A stretch of DNA of 64,000 nt from Marinobacter pelagius (GCF_003315345.1 NZ_QNRO01000002.1:248001-312000), one strand, 5' to 3'; positions 49,289 through 59,194 are shown, counted from the first letter of the stretch. Translations and numbers: made by a program. The notes: generated from the letters alone by a model not told the origin.

Positions 49289-50629
49289 ATGAGCCAACAC
49301 GCGGTGGAAGCGAACTTTGATGGCCTGGTGGGGCCCACGCACAACTATGCCGGGTTGTCCTGGGGGAATGTCGCCTCCAAATCCAACGTCCGATCGGTCT
49401 CCAACCCAAAAGAGGCAGCGCTTCAGGGCCTGGCCAAAATGAAGCGGCTGGCCGACCGGGGTTATGTGCAGGGCATCCTGCCGCCCCACGAGCGGCCGCA
49501 TCTCCCGACCCTGCGGGCGCTCGGATTCACCGGCTCCGATGCGGAAATCCTGACCAAAGTTGCGGCCGAGGCGCCTTCGATTCTGGCGGCAGTTTCCTCC
49601 GCTTCACCCATGTGGACCGCAAACGCTGCAACGGTCTCACCCAGTGCCGATACCACTGATCATCGGGTGCACTTCACGCCAGCGAACCTGAGCGCCAAGT
49701 TTCACCGGTCCATTGAGCATGAGGTGACCGGCCGCGCCCTGAAGGCCATCTTCACCGACGAGAGCTACTTCGCCCATCACCGGGCGTTGCCGTCGGTGAG
49801 CCATTTCGGGGATGAAGGGGCGGCCAACCATACCCGCCTGTGCAGCGGCTACGGTGAGCCCGGTGTGGAGTTGTTTGTCTACGGCCAGATTGCCTTCAAC
49901 GAGGATGCCCCGGCGCCCGTGAAATACCCGGCCCGGCAGACTCTGGAGGCCTCACAGGCAATCGCACGGCTGCATGGTCTGAAGGACCGGAACCTGGTGT
50001 TCGCCCAGCAGAACCCGGCGGCCATTGATGCCGGCGTGTTCCATAACGACGTCATTGCTGTGGGCAATGGCAACACCCTGTTCTACCACGAGATGGCGTT
50101 CCTCGAAGAGGAGCGGGTGCTGGCGGATATCCGTTCCCGGCTTTCCGGGGCGGAGCTGGAGGCGGTCAGGGTCAGCAGCACTGACGTGCCCCTGGAAGAC
50201 GCGGTCGCCTCCTACCTGTTCAACAGCCAGCTTCTGAATACGCCGGATGGGATGTTGCTGGCGGTGCCGGGTGAGTGCCGGGAAATCGAATCGGTCAGCC
50301 GGTACCTGGATTCCCTGCTGGCCTCCGGCGGTCCGATTACCTCGGTGGAGGTGTTCGATGTCAAACAGTCCATGCGTAACGGCGGTGGTCCGGCGTGTCT
50401 GAGGCTGCGGGTGGTACTGACCGACGATGAGCTCAAGGCGATCAACCGGGGCGTGATCCTCACGGATCAGCTTTACGAGCGGTTGACGACCTGGGTGGAG
50501 GCGCACTACCGGGATGAGCTGTCCCAGGAAGAGTTGGGCGATCCCATGTTGCTGGAAGAGGTGCGCAAGGCACTGGATGAGCTGACCGGTATCCTGGGGC
50601 TCGGCTCGATCTACGACTTCCAGCTTTGA
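49289..50629 (+). CDS. astB: N-succinylarginine dihydrolase
   Basis: This 446-residue enzyme (447 in E. coli) hydrolyses succinylarginine to succinylornithine, CO2 and ammonia in the second AST step. It starts with [19 protein letters not shown] and carries [17 protein letters not shown], the active-site Glu/His region [12 protein letters not shown] and [16 protein letters not shown], then [14 protein letters not shown] with the catalytic Cys. The ATG at 49289 ([12 protein letters not shown]) is preferred to the frame open from 49268, which overlaps astD. It is convergent with tetR, 10 bases apart. Confidence 0.95.
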   Translation: MSQHAVEANFDGLVGPTHNYAGLSWGNVASKSNVRSVSNPKEAALQGLAKMKRLADRGYVQGILPPHERPHLPTLRALGFTGSDAEILTKVAAEAPSILAAVSSASPMWTANAATVSPSADTTDHRVHFTPANLSAKFHRSIEHEVTGRALKAIFTDESYFAHHRALPSVSHFGDEGAANHTRLCSGYGEPGVELFVYGQIAFNEDAPAPVKYPARQTLEASQAIARLHGLKDRNLVFAQQNPAAIDAGVFHNDVIAVGNGNTLFYHEMAFLEEERVLADIRSRLSGAELEAVRVSSTDVPLEDAVASYLFNSQLLNTPDGMLLAVPGECREIESVSRYLDSLLASGGPITSVEVFDVKQSMRNGGGPACLRLRVVLTDDELKAINRGVILTDQLYERLTTWVEAHYRDELSQEELGDPMLLEEVRKALDELTGILGLGSIYDFQL

Positions 50630-50639
50630 GCTTTCACCC

Positions 50640-51275
50640 TTATGCGCTGATCGATGAGGTCAGCATGTCCATGGTGTGCCGGATGAGGGTGTCGGCGGAG
50701 AAATCGCTGGTGCCCTCGGCCATTTCCGCCTGGCATAACAAGATTACCCCGTGCAGGGCGCCCCGCAGGTAGAGCGCGGTCTCCATGGGATCACGAATCC
50801 GGTCGCGACTCATGGTGCCATCGGCAAGCCCCTTTTCGATAGCGCCCACCATCAGTTCCATCAGCTCGTTCTTGGAACACAGCATCTCGTTCGCCTGATT
50901 CTCATCCGCATCGGCCATGGCGGTGGAGGCTTTGGTCAGGGCAGAGAAGTAGTCCGGCTCGTCCTGGTAGAAGCGGTAATAGGCATCGCCCATGGCCCGG
51001 ATCTGGGCCAGGCCTTCGCTCTGCGTTTTCCGCGCGTCCTCGAACCGGCTCACCAGGCTCTGGCCTGCCCGCAACATGATGCCGCGCTGAATCGCTGCCT
51101 TGTCCTTGAAGTACACGTACAGCAGGGCGCGGCTCAGGCTGGCGGTGCGGGCGATGTCGTCCATCGAGGTCTTGTCATACCCCTTCTCTGAAAACACCAG
51201 CTCCGCGGCATCCAGAATGGCATCGTAACGGGCCTGCTTTTCCCGTTCGCGCCGGGTTTTCAGTGGTTCACTCAT
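50640..51275 (-). CDS. TetR-family repressor of the adjacent RND efflux operon
   Basis: This 211-residue protein has an N-terminal TetR helix-turn-helix (AELVFSEKGYDKTSMDDIAR, TASLSRALLYVYFKDK) and a ligand-binding C-terminal domain. ATG 51275 (MSEPLKTRRERE) is chosen; a TTG at 51296 is weaker. It is divergent from an RND adaptor gene, with a perfect palindrome TTGACAATTTGTCAA in between, so local repression of the efflux pair and autoregulation are very likely. The inducer is unknown. Confidence 0.88.
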   Translation of the reverse strand: MSEPLKTRREREKQARYDAILDAAELVFSEKGYDKTSMDDIARTASLSRALLYVYFKDKAAIQRGIMLRAGQSLVSRFEDARKTQSEGLAQIRAMGDAYYRFYQDEPDYFSALTKASTAMADADENQANEMLCSKNELMELMVGAIEKGLADGTMSRDRIRDPMETALYLRGALHGVILLCQAEMAEGTSDFSADTLIRHTMDMLTSSISA

Positions 51276-51324
51276 GGGCCTTTCCGGTTGGTTCAAACAT
51301 CCAGGTCATGATACCTGAAACCCG

Positions 51325-51367
51325 ATAAGAACCGATTATTGACAATTTGTCAAAGAATGACATGATG
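51325..51367. promoter_or_regulatory. Operator and divergent promoters between tetR and the RND adaptor gene
   Basis: TTGACAATTTGTCAA (51339-51353) is a perfect 6-3-6 palindrome. Its left half is a -35 TTGACA for the plus strand (N16, then CATGAT). Its right half is a -35 TTGACA for the minus strand (N17, then TCTTAT at 51330-51325). One bound TetR dimer could block both promoters. Confidence 0.65.
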
Positions 51368-51438
51368 TCTGGAAATGGGCAGGGTAATCCACGGAGGCGG
51401 TTGCCCCTATCCGAAGGCAGGGAAGGAAGGAACGGTTT

Positions 51439-52521
51439 ATGACAATGCATCGACGTGTCGCAGTGGTGGTTCCCGTTGCGCTGTTCTCACTGTTGCTGGC
51501 GGGCTGTAAGGCCGGTGATGTGTCGCCGGAAACCCGGCAGCAGGCGGTTTCCGTCCGGGTGGCGGAAGTGGCCGGTGGCCAGGAGCAGGGCATTCCGCTC
51601 AGGTTCTCCGGCATTGTTCAGGCGGCTCAGCGCGCGACCCTGACTTTCCAGGTCAGCGGAACCCTGAAGCAGCGGTCGGTTGAGCTGGGTGAGACCGTGA
51701 AGGCCGGGGACGTACTGGCCCGCATCTACAACCCTGCCCTGGAACCGGCCACGGATTCCGCCCGGGCCCGGCTCGAAGAGCTGGAGACCCAGTACCAACA
51801 GGCGGCTAGGGAGTGGGAACGTTCCAGCCGCCTGCATGAGCGGGGCGTGGTCTCGGAGCAGGCGCTGGAACAGCTCGCCGCCCGCCGGGATAGCCTGAAA
51901 GCCAGTGTCGCCACGGCCGAGGCTTCCCTGGCGGAAGCAAGGCGGTTGCTGGAGGAGAGCACCCTGAAGGCGCCGTTTGCCGGACGGATCGAAGCCTTGC
52001 TGGTTGAGAAAGATGAGTTTGTCGCTGCCGGTCAGCCGGTGATGCGGTTGTCCTCGCCCAGTGGCCGGGAAGTGGAAGTGCGGCTGCCTGCCTATCTGCT
52101 GGACCATGTCGGCCTCGGACAACCGTTGCCGGTGTGGTCCGTCCATGACCGGACGCTACCGGCGGTGAACGGATCTGTCGTCGAGATTGCCCAGGGCAGT
52201 GCGATCCGGGGTGAACTTCACCCGGTGCTGGTCAGTCTGCCGGAAGCCTCCCTGGAGCCGGGGCAGCCGGTGGAGGTGGGTATTACCCCGACCCGTGTTC
52301 CGGCAATGACCGTGCCGCTGCTGTCGGTTCTCCGGGACTCCGAAGGCACCAGCGTGTTCCGGGTCCGCGATGACCGTGTTGATCGTATTCCGGTTCAGGT
52401 GCAACGAATCGTCGGTGAGCAAGTGGCAGTGCGTTCCGAGGCGCTGGCGCCCGGTGACCAGGTGGTTTATGCCGGCATGACCCGGCTGGCGGACGGCGAT
52501 ACCGTGGAGATCCGGCGATGA
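51439..52521 (+). CDS. RND efflux periplasmic adaptor (membrane fusion) lipoprotein
   Basis: This 360-residue protein has a lipoprotein signal ending LLLAGC (Cys23). The adaptor layout follows: beta-barrel/lipoyl start RATLTFQVSGTLKQR, GETVKAGDVLARI, a coiled-coil hairpin (about 105-170, TDSARARLEELETQYQQA), second lipoyl half LKAPFAGRIEALLVEKDEFV, then the membrane-proximal domain. It links the RND pump to an outer-membrane channel; no tolC-like gene is adjacent. Its stop overlaps the pump gene by four bases (ATGA). Confidence 0.93.
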   Translation: MTMHRRVAVVVPVALFSLLLAGCKAGDVSPETRQQAVSVRVAEVAGGQEQGIPLRFSGIVQAAQRATLTFQVSGTLKQRSVELGETVKAGDVLARIYNPALEPATDSARARLEELETQYQQAAREWERSSRLHERGVVSEQALEQLAARRDSLKASVATAEASLAEARRLLEESTLKAPFAGRIEALLVEKDEFVAAGQPVMRLSSPSGREVEVRLPAYLLDHVGLGQPLPVWSVHDRTLPAVNGSVVEIAQGSAIRGELHPVLVSLPEASLEPGQPVEVGITPTRVPAMTVPLLSVLRDSEGTSVFRVRDDRVDRIPVQVQRIVGEQVAVRSEALAPGDQVVYAGMTRLADGDTVEIRR

Positions 52522-55500
52522 CCCGCCGGCTGCTGAACGGTCAGCGCCTGCTTGGGATGGTGGTGACCATGCTGTGCCTGCTCGGAATCGCCGCCTACAG
52601 CACCATGCCCCGGCAGGAAGATCCTTCCTTTCCCTACCGCGCGGGCCTGATCACGGTAAACTATCCGGGCGCCAGTGCTGAGGCGGTGGAGCGGCTGGTC
52701 CTGCAGCCGCTGGCCGACGAACTTCGCCAGGTGGAGGAAGTGGAGTTCAGCCAGGGCACAGCACGTACCGGGGTGGCCCTGATGAGGCTGCGCCTGGAGG
52801 ATCATATCTACGACACCGACCCGGCCTGGGACCGGGTGCGTCAGGCCATGGAACGGGCGAGGCTGGATTTCCCCGATGATGTGGGCCAGATGGCCCTGGA
52901 CGACCGCCTGATCGATATCCCTGCCATTGTCCTGGCCGTTGCCGGCTCCCCGTCAGTCACCGAACTATCGACAGTCGCAGAGCGTTTGAAGCGCAACCTT
53001 GCCGATATTCCCGGCGTATCCCGCATCGAGCTTGAGGGCGACGCCGACGAGCAGATTACCCTGGCCCTCGATGATGCAGCGCTGTTCCGGCTGGGCATCT
53101 CGCCCTCCCGGGTACTGGATACCCTGGCAAGGCGCAATCAGACCATACCCGGCGGCTTTGTGGTGGTGGACGGCCGCCGGTTGTCGGTCCTGCCCAACAG
53201 TGAATTTGCCGACATTGATGCCATCCGCGCCACGCCTATTGAATTGCCCGACGGCTCCCAGGTACCGCTGGCGGCCGCTGCCGACGTCTGGCGCGGGCCT
53301 GCAGAACCGCGTCAACCGGAAACCTGGTACGACGGAGAACGGGTGGTGCTGGTTTCCCTCATCATGGAGGAGGGCACCACCGACGCCATCCGGTTTGGTG
53401 AACAGGTGCGCGAGCGGATCGAACAGTTGCGCCCGGAATTCGCCCCCTACCAGATCCGGGAAATGTTCTTCCAGCCGGACAAGGTGGAAGAACGGCTGGA
53501 CAACCTGGCCTGGAGCCTGGTGCTGTCGGTCCTGATCATCGTTGGCGTGGTGTTCACCGGCATGGGGTTGCGCATGGGATTGCTGGTGGCCTCCATCCTG
53601 CCCATGGTGGCCATGATCAGTATCGGTCTGTACGACCTGGGCGGCGGTGTGCTGCATCAGGTGGCGGTTATCGGCATGGTGATCTCGCTGGGAATCCTGA
53701 TCGACAACGCCATTGTCATCGTCGAAAACATCCAGGGCCAACTGGACCAGGGCATGCGACGGCTCGATGCTTTGCAGCAGGCCGTGGGCGAGCTGGCCGG
53801 GCCTTTGGGTGCTTCCACCGGTACCACCCTGGCTGCGTTTGCGCCGCTGTTACTCTCCAAGGGTGGTGCGGCGGACTTCACCCGGGGCGTTCCGGTGATG
53901 ATCATGCTGACGCTGTCAGTCAGTTATTTGCTGGCGATCTCCGCCGTGCCATTGCTGGCGGCAAAATTCCTGAAGCCCCGGAAAAACATGCACCGTGACC
54001 GGCTGATCGGTCTGGCCCGCTTCCTCGGCAGACTGGTAGCGAATTACCCCAAGCGGCTGATTGCTGCCGGCGCGGTACTGGTAGCCATCAGCGTTGCCCT
54101 GACGCCCTTCACAGCCCAGCAATTCTTCCCCAACGCCGACCGCCCCAGGGTGATCGTGGAACTCTACATGCCCGAAGGCACCGACCAGGCCCGCACCGCC
54201 GAGGCCGCCGCCCGCCTGGAACGAGCCATCCGTAGCCAGCCTGAGGCCCTCGAGGTGCACCGCTTCGTCGGTTTCACCGGCCCGAGTTTCTATTACAACC
54301 TCCAGCGTGCACCCCAGGCGCCCAACCGGGCCCGGCTGGTGATTCGCACCCCGACCCTGGCGGACACCACCGAGATGGTGCGTTGGGTTCGGGCCCACGC
54401 CAGTGAACAGATGCCCGAGCTGGATCTCACCGTGGGTGTACTCGGGCAGGGGCCACCCCGTGCGGCGCCGGTTGAAATCCGCATCTACCATGCCGACGAC
54501 GCCAAACGGACCAGAGCCGTTGAACAGGTGTTCGCAACCCTGCGCGGGGTGCCGGGAACCGTGGATGTCCGCCACGATCTGGACATCGGCGTGCCCAGCA
54601 TTGCCATCAACGTCGATGACGCCTCCGCCGCCCGCTATGGCCTGAGCCGTGCCGATGTGGCCCAGAGCCTTTACGGGCAGAGTTTTGGCGTGGTGGCCGA
54701 ACGCTACCGACAGGAAGAGGACCCCATCCCCCTGGTCCTGAGGTCCCGGGAAGGCACCTCATTGCCACTGTCCCGCCTGTTGTCCGTTAACATCTACAAC
54801 AGCAATGGCGATGCCGTGCCCCTGGCGGCGGTCGCAAACGTGGAGACCAGCTGGGAGCCGGCGGCCCGTTACCTTCGGGATGGCGTACCGGTAAACACAG
54901 TCACTGCCAACCTGCTCAAAGGCTTCAGTTTCAGCCAGGCCCTCGATGGACTCTACGCCGGGCTTGAAAACAATCCGCTGCCTGAGGGTACCCGCATGGA
55001 AATGGGCGGCGATGCCGAAGGCTCCGGCGATGCCAATGGCGCCCTGCTCAAAGCCGCCCCCATCGGCGTGCTGCTGTTGCTGTTCTTCCTGCTGCTGCAG
55101 TTCAACTCCTTCCGCAGGGTCGGTGTTATTCTGTTGACCGTGCCCCTGGCTGCCGTCGGTATCTTCCCGGGCCTGGTACTCTCTGGTTCCCCCTTCGGCT
55201 TCCAGTCCCTTCTTGGGGTGATTGCGCTGGTAGGCATCGTGGTCAACAACGCCATCGTGCTGCTGGACGTCATGGACCGGGAACTGGAAAAGGGCCGGGA
55301 CATCCGCGACGCCGTCCGCAGCGCGGTCGAACAGCGCACCCGCCCGATCCTGCTCACCACCGCCACCACCGTCGCCGGTTTGCTGCCGCTGGCGTTCTCC
55401 AGCAGCACCCTGTGGCCGCCGATGGCCTGGGCGATTATCTCCGGGTTGCTGGCCTCCACGGTGCTGACGCTGTTGGTGGTGCCGTCGGTTTGTGTGCAGG

Positions 55501-55544
55501 TGATTCGGGAGAGAGTGGCGGAGCCGGAGAATGCGCCGGCTTGA
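52518..55544 (+). CDS. RND-family efflux pump, inner-membrane permease
   Basis: This 1,008-residue AcrB-superfamily pump has TM1 near 10-27, a large periplasmic loop (PGASAEAVERLVLQPLADEL), a TM2-6 block with GMVISLGILIDNAIVIVENI, a second periplasmic loop and TM7-12 with GVIALVGIVVNNAIVLLDVM. Proton-relay aspartates are expected within the DNAIVIVEN-type segment. It resembles the broad HAE-1 pumps that expel hydrophobic compounds; the substrate is unknown. The start is coupled to the adaptor gene. Confidence 0.93.
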   Translation: MTRRLLNGQRLLGMVVTMLCLLGIAAYSTMPRQEDPSFPYRAGLITVNYPGASAEAVERLVLQPLADELRQVEEVEFSQGTARTGVALMRLRLEDHIYDTDPAWDRVRQAMERARLDFPDDVGQMALDDRLIDIPAIVLAVAGSPSVTELSTVAERLKRNLADIPGVSRIELEGDADEQITLALDDAALFRLGISPSRVLDTLARRNQTIPGGFVVVDGRRLSVLPNSEFADIDAIRATPIELPDGSQVPLAAAADVWRGPAEPRQPETWYDGERVVLVSLIMEEGTTDAIRFGEQVRERIEQLRPEFAPYQIREMFFQPDKVEERLDNLAWSLVLSVLIIVGVVFTGMGLRMGLLVASILPMVAMISIGLYDLGGGVLHQVAVIGMVISLGILIDNAIVIVENIQGQLDQGMRRLDALQQAVGELAGPLGASTGTTLAAFAPLLLSKGGAADFTRGVPVMIMLTLSVSYLLAISAVPLLAAKFLKPRKNMHRDRLIGLARFLGRLVANYPKRLIAAGAVLVAISVALTPFTAQQFFPNADRPRVIVELYMPEGTDQARTAEAAARLERAIRSQPEALEVHRFVGFTGPSFYYNLQRAPQAPNRARLVIRTPTLADTTEMVRWVRAHASEQMPELDLTVGVLGQGPPRAAPVEIRIYHADDAKRTRAVEQVFATLRGVPGTVDVRHDLDIGVPSIAINVDDASAARYGLSRADVAQSLYGQSFGVVAERYRQEEDPIPLVLRSREGTSLPLSRLLSVNIYNSNGDAVPLAAVANVETSWEPAARYLRDGVPVNTVTANLLKGFSFSQALDGLYAGLENNPLPEGTRMEMGGDAEGSGDANGALLKAAPIGVLLLLFFLLLQFNSFRRVGVILLTVPLAAVGIFPGLVLSGSPFGFQSLLGVIALVGIVVNNAIVLLDVMDRELEKGRDIRDAVRSAVEQRTRPILLTTATTVAGLLPLAFSSSTLWPPMAWAIISGLLASTVLTLLVVPSVCVQVIRERVAEPENAPA

Positions 55545-55560
55545 GGGGTGATGTGGAAGT

Positions 55561-55666
55561 GGGGTCAGAAGAAGGCTTTCTTCAGACCCCTGGGGTGGGC
55601 AGAGCCTTTGGGAGGTGGCTGGCTCCGGGGTAGGCCGGGGTCTGATGAACGCTTTCATCTGACCCC
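55561..55666. repeat. Inverted doublet of family-1 repeats between the RND pump and astE
   Basis: Copy 55561-55590 ends CTTCAGACCCC (A-A, minus polarity). Copy 55637-55666 starts GGGGTCTGATG (T-T, plus polarity). It lies between convergent genes and ends 5 bases before the astE stop. Confidence 0.88.
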
Positions 55667-55670
55667 ATCT

Positions 55671-56711
55671 TCACCTTTGCCTGGCCCGGATCATCAAGCC
55701 AACCCGCTGCCCCACAGGCACTTCCCGATTGGGAAACACAATCGCCTCCGGCACTTCGCCCACCCGATAGCAGGTCTCCCCGTCTTCCCAGATCACCGTG
55801 CCAGGCTCGTACTCGGTGAAATTGGCCACGTCGTCGGGAATATGAAACCGGAAATCGTCGCCGGTGTTCAGAATCTCATGAACCACCTCGAAGATGGTGA
55901 GGCGCTCATAGCCGGCTGATAGCCCGGGCGCAGGTTCCCCCCGAAACCGCCGTCGCAACGCATCCCGAATACCAGCGAACCGGCTGAGATCGTTCTGCCC
56001 GAACGGCCGCACCTTCCCGAGCTCCACCGTAAAACTCTCCGCCCCCAGTTCCGAGGACGTGAACGACGAAAACGTCGTACCCGCCTTGTGCTGCAGAAGC
56101 AGCGTTCCCACCTCCGCCTCCAGCAGGAATCGACACTGCTCGCCAGGAACCTCCCGCCCCTCGACAAACGGATAGAGCGCGAACTTCTCCCGAAGGGAAG
56201 GGCGAATTGCGGTATGCAGATCGTAATGGCTCAACGCCAACCCCGAATGCTTCCGCGCAAACTCCCGACACAACTGCTCAAGCTCGGCAGCACGGCTGGC
56301 CTCAGGCAGCCCCCGGTATTCGTCCCGGCCATGGGCACCGGCAAACAAACGATTCATGTTGACGTCAATAAAGCGCTCACCGGCAACCATGGCCGGCGGA
56401 TTGCCCAGGATCAGCAACAGCGGGCAAGTGAGGGTCCACTCCCCTGAGAGGATTTCGTTGACGAGTTGGTTCAACACCTCAATCGGCGCCGTCTCGTTGC
56501 CGTGCACCCCGGCAGAAACAATCAGGGCTTCATGGTTTGGGTTGGTGTGCGTGGCGGCTGGAGTCAGTTCCAGAACTCCAACGGCCGGCCGAACGATGTC
56601 GGTTCCATCCGGAAGTCGAGTCAAAGCCGGGGGCAGTTCAGATGATGCGCAGGAAAGGGTGTGCGTGAGCCAATCGCCAGCAGACGGAAATAAAGTGTCG
56701 ACTGAAGTCAT
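55671..56711 (-). CDS. astE: Succinylglutamate desuccinylase
   Basis: This 346-residue zinc hydrolase releases glutamate and succinate from succinylglutamate in the last AST step. Zinc ligands are in SAGVHGNETAPIE (His, Glu) and YDLHTAIR (His); catalytic Glu is in TVELGKVRPFGQNDL. ILGNPPAMVAGERF also matches E. coli AstE (322 residues). It lies on the minus strand, apart from astC-aruFG-astD-astB, at the end of the basic amino acid ABC transporter. This is the position held by aotO (an AstE-like gene) in Pseudomonas aeruginosa. Confidence 0.92.
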   Translation of the reverse strand: MTSVDTLFPSAGDWLTHTLSCASSELPPALTRLPDGTDIVRPAVGVLELTPAATHTNPNHEALIVSAGVHGNETAPIEVLNQLVNEILSGEWTLTCPLLLILGNPPAMVAGERFIDVNMNRLFAGAHGRDEYRGLPEASRAAELEQLCREFARKHSGLALSHYDLHTAIRPSLREKFALYPFVEGREVPGEQCRFLLEAEVGTLLLQHKAGTTFSSFTSSELGAESFTVELGKVRPFGQNDLSRFAGIRDALRRRFRGEPAPGLSAGYERLTIFEVVHEILNTGDDFRFHIPDDVANFTEYEPGTVIWEDGETCYRVGEVPEAIVFPNREVPVGQRVGLMIRARQR

Positions 56712-56740
56712 TCTTGAATCCCCGAAACAAAGTATGGGGG

Positions 56741-56844
56741 CGGTCGGCGCATTGCTTCCCGGGAATGTTGAAGGCCAAGGATGGCCTGAAACAAGCGCAC
56801 ATGGACGTGCTCGTAGCGGTTCCCGGGAAGCAATGCGCCGACCG
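56741..56844 (+). repeat. Family-2 branched element, copy C, between hisM-like gene and astE
   Basis: Perfect 25-bp arms (56741-56765 and 56820-56844) close a 54-base core. That core differs from copy B by a single base (loop AAGGAT for AGGGAT). The GGA strand is plus, so it is antisense to the leftward transport operon. The outer arm CGGTCGGCGCATTGC has no match in copies A or B; only the inner CCCGGGAA is shared with copy B. Confidence 0.92.
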
Positions 56845-56879
56845 GCCCTTCACCATAAGCCGAGGCAAATGGGGCAAAA

Positions 56880-57602
56880 CTAGGACCCAACGGGCCTCTG
56901 ATGCCGCAAAAGATGATTCTCAAGCTTGCGGAAAGCAAACACCAGAATAAACGTCAGCGCCATATAAAGCAGCGCCACAAAAATAAACGCATCAAACGGC
57001 GCATAAAACCGGGAGTAAATATTCCGCGCCGCCCCCGTCAGATCCACAATGGTCACCACACTCGCAATCGCACTCGAATGCAGCATGAAAATCACCTCAT
57101 TCGAATACGCCTGCACCGCCCGCCGGGCCGCACTCGGCAACACAATACGCCGCATCCGCAACCACCAGTTCATGCCATAGGCCTTCGCCGCCTCAATCTC
57201 CCCGGCCGGCGTCGACACAATCGCCCCCCGGATAATCTCCGTGGTATAGGCACAGGTATTCAGGGCGAACGCCAGCAGGGCAGGGTAGAACGGCTCCCGG
57301 AAAATCTCCCACCAGAAGGTCTCCTGGATACCGGGAATCTGGGCAATGCCATAGTAGATGATATACAGCTGGATCAGCAGTGGGGTACCGCGGAACAGAT
57401 AGGTGTATAGCCAGACAGGCCCGGACACCAGCGGATTTTTCGAGGTGCGCAGAATCGCCAGCGGAACTGCGAACACCAGGCCGATCACCAGGGACAGGAA
57501 CACCAGCTGCACCGTATTCACCAGGCCATCCCAGTATTGCATGATGGTCATGGCGGTGAAAATCTCGTTCTGGTTCAGCCACTGGGCAATAAAATCAGGC
57601 AT
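56880..57602 (-). CDS. Basic amino acid ABC transporter permease (HisM/AotM type)
   Basis: This 240-residue membrane protein has five or so transmembrane segments and the polar amino acid permease pattern YLFRGTPLLIQLYIIYYG, FALNTCAYTTEIIRGAI and the EAA loop EIEAAKAYGMNWWLRMRRIVLP. With the HisQ-like permease 3 bases upstream it forms the channel for arginine, ornithine, lysine or histidine. Gene order and the linked astE favour arginine/ornithine. Confidence 0.93.
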   Translation of the reverse strand: MPDFIAQWLNQNEIFTAMTIMQYWDGLVNTVQLVFLSLVIGLVFAVPLAILRTSKNPLVSGPVWLYTYLFRGTPLLIQLYIIYYGIAQIPGIQETFWWEIFREPFYPALLAFALNTCAYTTEIIRGAIVSTPAGEIEAAKAYGMNWWLRMRRIVLPSAARRAVQAYSNEVIFMLHSSAIASVVTIVDLTGAARNIYSRFYAPFDAFIFVALLYMALTFILVFAFRKLENHLLRHQRPVGS

Positions 57603-57605
57603 GCC

Positions 57606-58310
57606 TTAACCCCCCTGAACCACGCCGACATTGGCCCGCTTGTTGAGCCACTTGATAAAGAGCTCCGAGCCTGCAGTCAGAATGAGATAAACCGCCGCCA
57701 CCGGAATGAAGAAATGGAACGGCATCCGCTCCGCCTTGGCGGCTTCCTCGGCGACCCGGACCATATCGGTGAGACCGATGATGGACACCAGTGCCGTGGT
57801 TTTTAGCAGTACCTGCCAGTTATTACCTATGCCCGGCAGGGCGTGGCGCAGCATCTGTGGAAACATGATTCGCCGGAACGTATGCCAGCGGGTGAACCCG
57901 TAAGCCCTTGCCGCCTCGATCTGGCCGGTTTCTACCGCCAGGAAGGCTCCGCGGAACGTCTCCGTCATGTAGGCGCCGAAAATCAGCCCGATCGTAACCA
58001 CCCCGGAGATGAACGGATCGAACTGGAAGAAAAAGTCGATTTCGTAGGCTTCCCAGATCCAGTCTGACAGCATGTTCACCGTCACCTGGCCGCCGTAATA
58101 GAACAGCAACATCATCACCAGATCGGGAATGCCCCGGACCACGGTGGTGTAGAAGGTTGCAATGGCTTTGGCGACACGGTTGCCGGACAGTTTCGAGGAT
58201 GCGCCGATCAGGCCCAGAGTCAGGGCCAGGGCCAGGGAGAGGAACGCCAGTTCAATGGTGACCACTGCTCCGTCGAGCAGTTCCGGGCCATAGCCTTTCA
58301 GGTCGAGCAT
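57606..58310 (-). CDS. Basic amino acid ABC transporter permease (HisQ/AotQ type)
   Basis: This 234-residue permease has the start LLDGAVVTIELAFLSLALAL, VVRGIPDLVMMLLFYYGGQ (the family motif RGIPDLV) and the EAA loop QIEAARAYGFTRWHTFRRIMFP. It lies between the binding-protein gene and the HisM-like gene. A GC-rich hairpin separates it from the binding-protein gene. Confidence 0.93.
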   Translation of the reverse strand: MLDLKGYGPELLDGAVVTIELAFLSLALALTLGLIGASSKLSGNRVAKAIATFYTTVVRGIPDLVMMLLFYYGGQVTVNMLSDWIWEAYEIDFFFQFDPFISGVVTIGLIFGAYMTETFRGAFLAVETGQIEAARAYGFTRWHTFRRIMFPQMLRHALPGIGNNWQVLLKTTALVSIIGLTDMVRVAEEAAKAERMPFHFFIPVAAVYLILTAGSELFIKWLNKRANVGVVQGG

Positions 58311-58328
58311 TGGGAAATCCGGTAGAGC

Positions 58329-58350
58329 GGGGCGGCCACAGGACCGCCCC
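58329..58350 (-). other. Intercistronic hairpin between the binding-protein and HisQ-type genes
   Basis: On the minus strand GGGGCGG, an eight-base loop and CCGCCCC form a 7-bp GC stem directly after the binding-protein stop. Without a T-run it is probably an mRNA-stabilising or partial stop structure, favouring the binding protein. Confidence 0.6.
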
Positions 58351-58357
58351 GGGCAGT

Positions 58358-59113
58358 TTAGATCTTGATGTCGTAGTTGAAGTATTTCTTCATGATGGCG
58401 TCGTAGGTGCCATCATTTTTGAGTTTCTTCAGAGCCGCGTTCACCTTGTTGGCCAGATCCTCGTCACGCTTGCGCATGGCAACGGCAACGCCCTGGCCCA
58501 GCTTGACCGGCTTGCCAACTTCCTTGAAACCTTCCTGGGAAAGAATGGTCTGCTCACCTACCGGGTAATCCACAAACACCACGTCCAGGCGCTGACCTTC
58601 GAGGTCCAGAACCATGTCTTCAGCAGTGGTATAACGCTTGATGGTGGCGATGCCGCCAAATTCCTCGGTAGCGTGGGTGTCCATGGTGGTGCCACGCTGA
58701 ACCCCGATGACCTTGCCTTCCATCTCTTCCTTGCTGGTCACATCAGCAGAGAAACCGTCGCGGGCGAACCAGCCACCCGGAGTGATGTAGTACGGGTCGG
58801 AGAACAGGACGCGCTCGGCCCGCTCTTCGGTGATGGACATGGACGAGAAGATGGCGTCGTACTTGCGAGCCAGCAGGCCCGGAATCATGCCATCCCACGC
58901 CTGGATGACGAATTCGCATTCAGCCTTGAGTTCCTCGCACATGGCTTCTGCCAGCTCGACTTCGAAGCCGGTCAGCTCGCCGTTTTCATCACGGTACTCG
59001 AACGGCTCATAGGGCACGTCGAAGGCCAGACGGATTTCTTTCCAGTCCTTGGCCTGGACCGTGCCGGCGGCCATGGCCAGGGCACAACTTGCTGCAACAA
59101 TCAGTTTCTTCAT
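58358..59113 (-). CDS. Lysine/arginine/ornithine-type periplasmic binding protein
   Basis: This 251-residue protein has a signal peptide ending in GTVQAK. The mature chain resembles LAO/HisJ/AotJ: RLAFDVPYEPFEYRDENGEL, GFEVELAEAMCEEL, AWDGMIPGLLARKYDAIFSSMSIT (read in parts), RAERVLFSDPYY and IGVQRGTTMD. The Asp in the helix after LFSDPYY and Arg77-like SIT..R contacts fit binding of the alpha-amino and carboxyl groups. It lies between the ATPase and permease genes. The exact ligand is inferred from context. Confidence 0.92.
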   Translation of the reverse strand: MKKLIVAASCALAMAAGTVQAKDWKEIRLAFDVPYEPFEYRDENGELTGFEVELAEAMCEELKAECEFVIQAWDGMIPGLLARKYDAIFSSMSITEERAERVLFSDPYYITPGGWFARDGFSADVTSKEEMEGKVIGVQRGTTMDTHATEEFGGIATIKRYTTAEDMVLDLEGQRLDVVFVDYPVGEQTILSQEGFKEVGKPVKLGQGVAVAMRKRDEDLANKVNAALKKLKNDGTYDAIMKKYFNYDIKI

Positions 59114-59194
59114 GTGTCACTTCTCCAATTTTATGCCTTGTGGGCTATTTTTTAGGTATTTTTATTCCGACACAGGTCAAGATAGCACTCAGCG

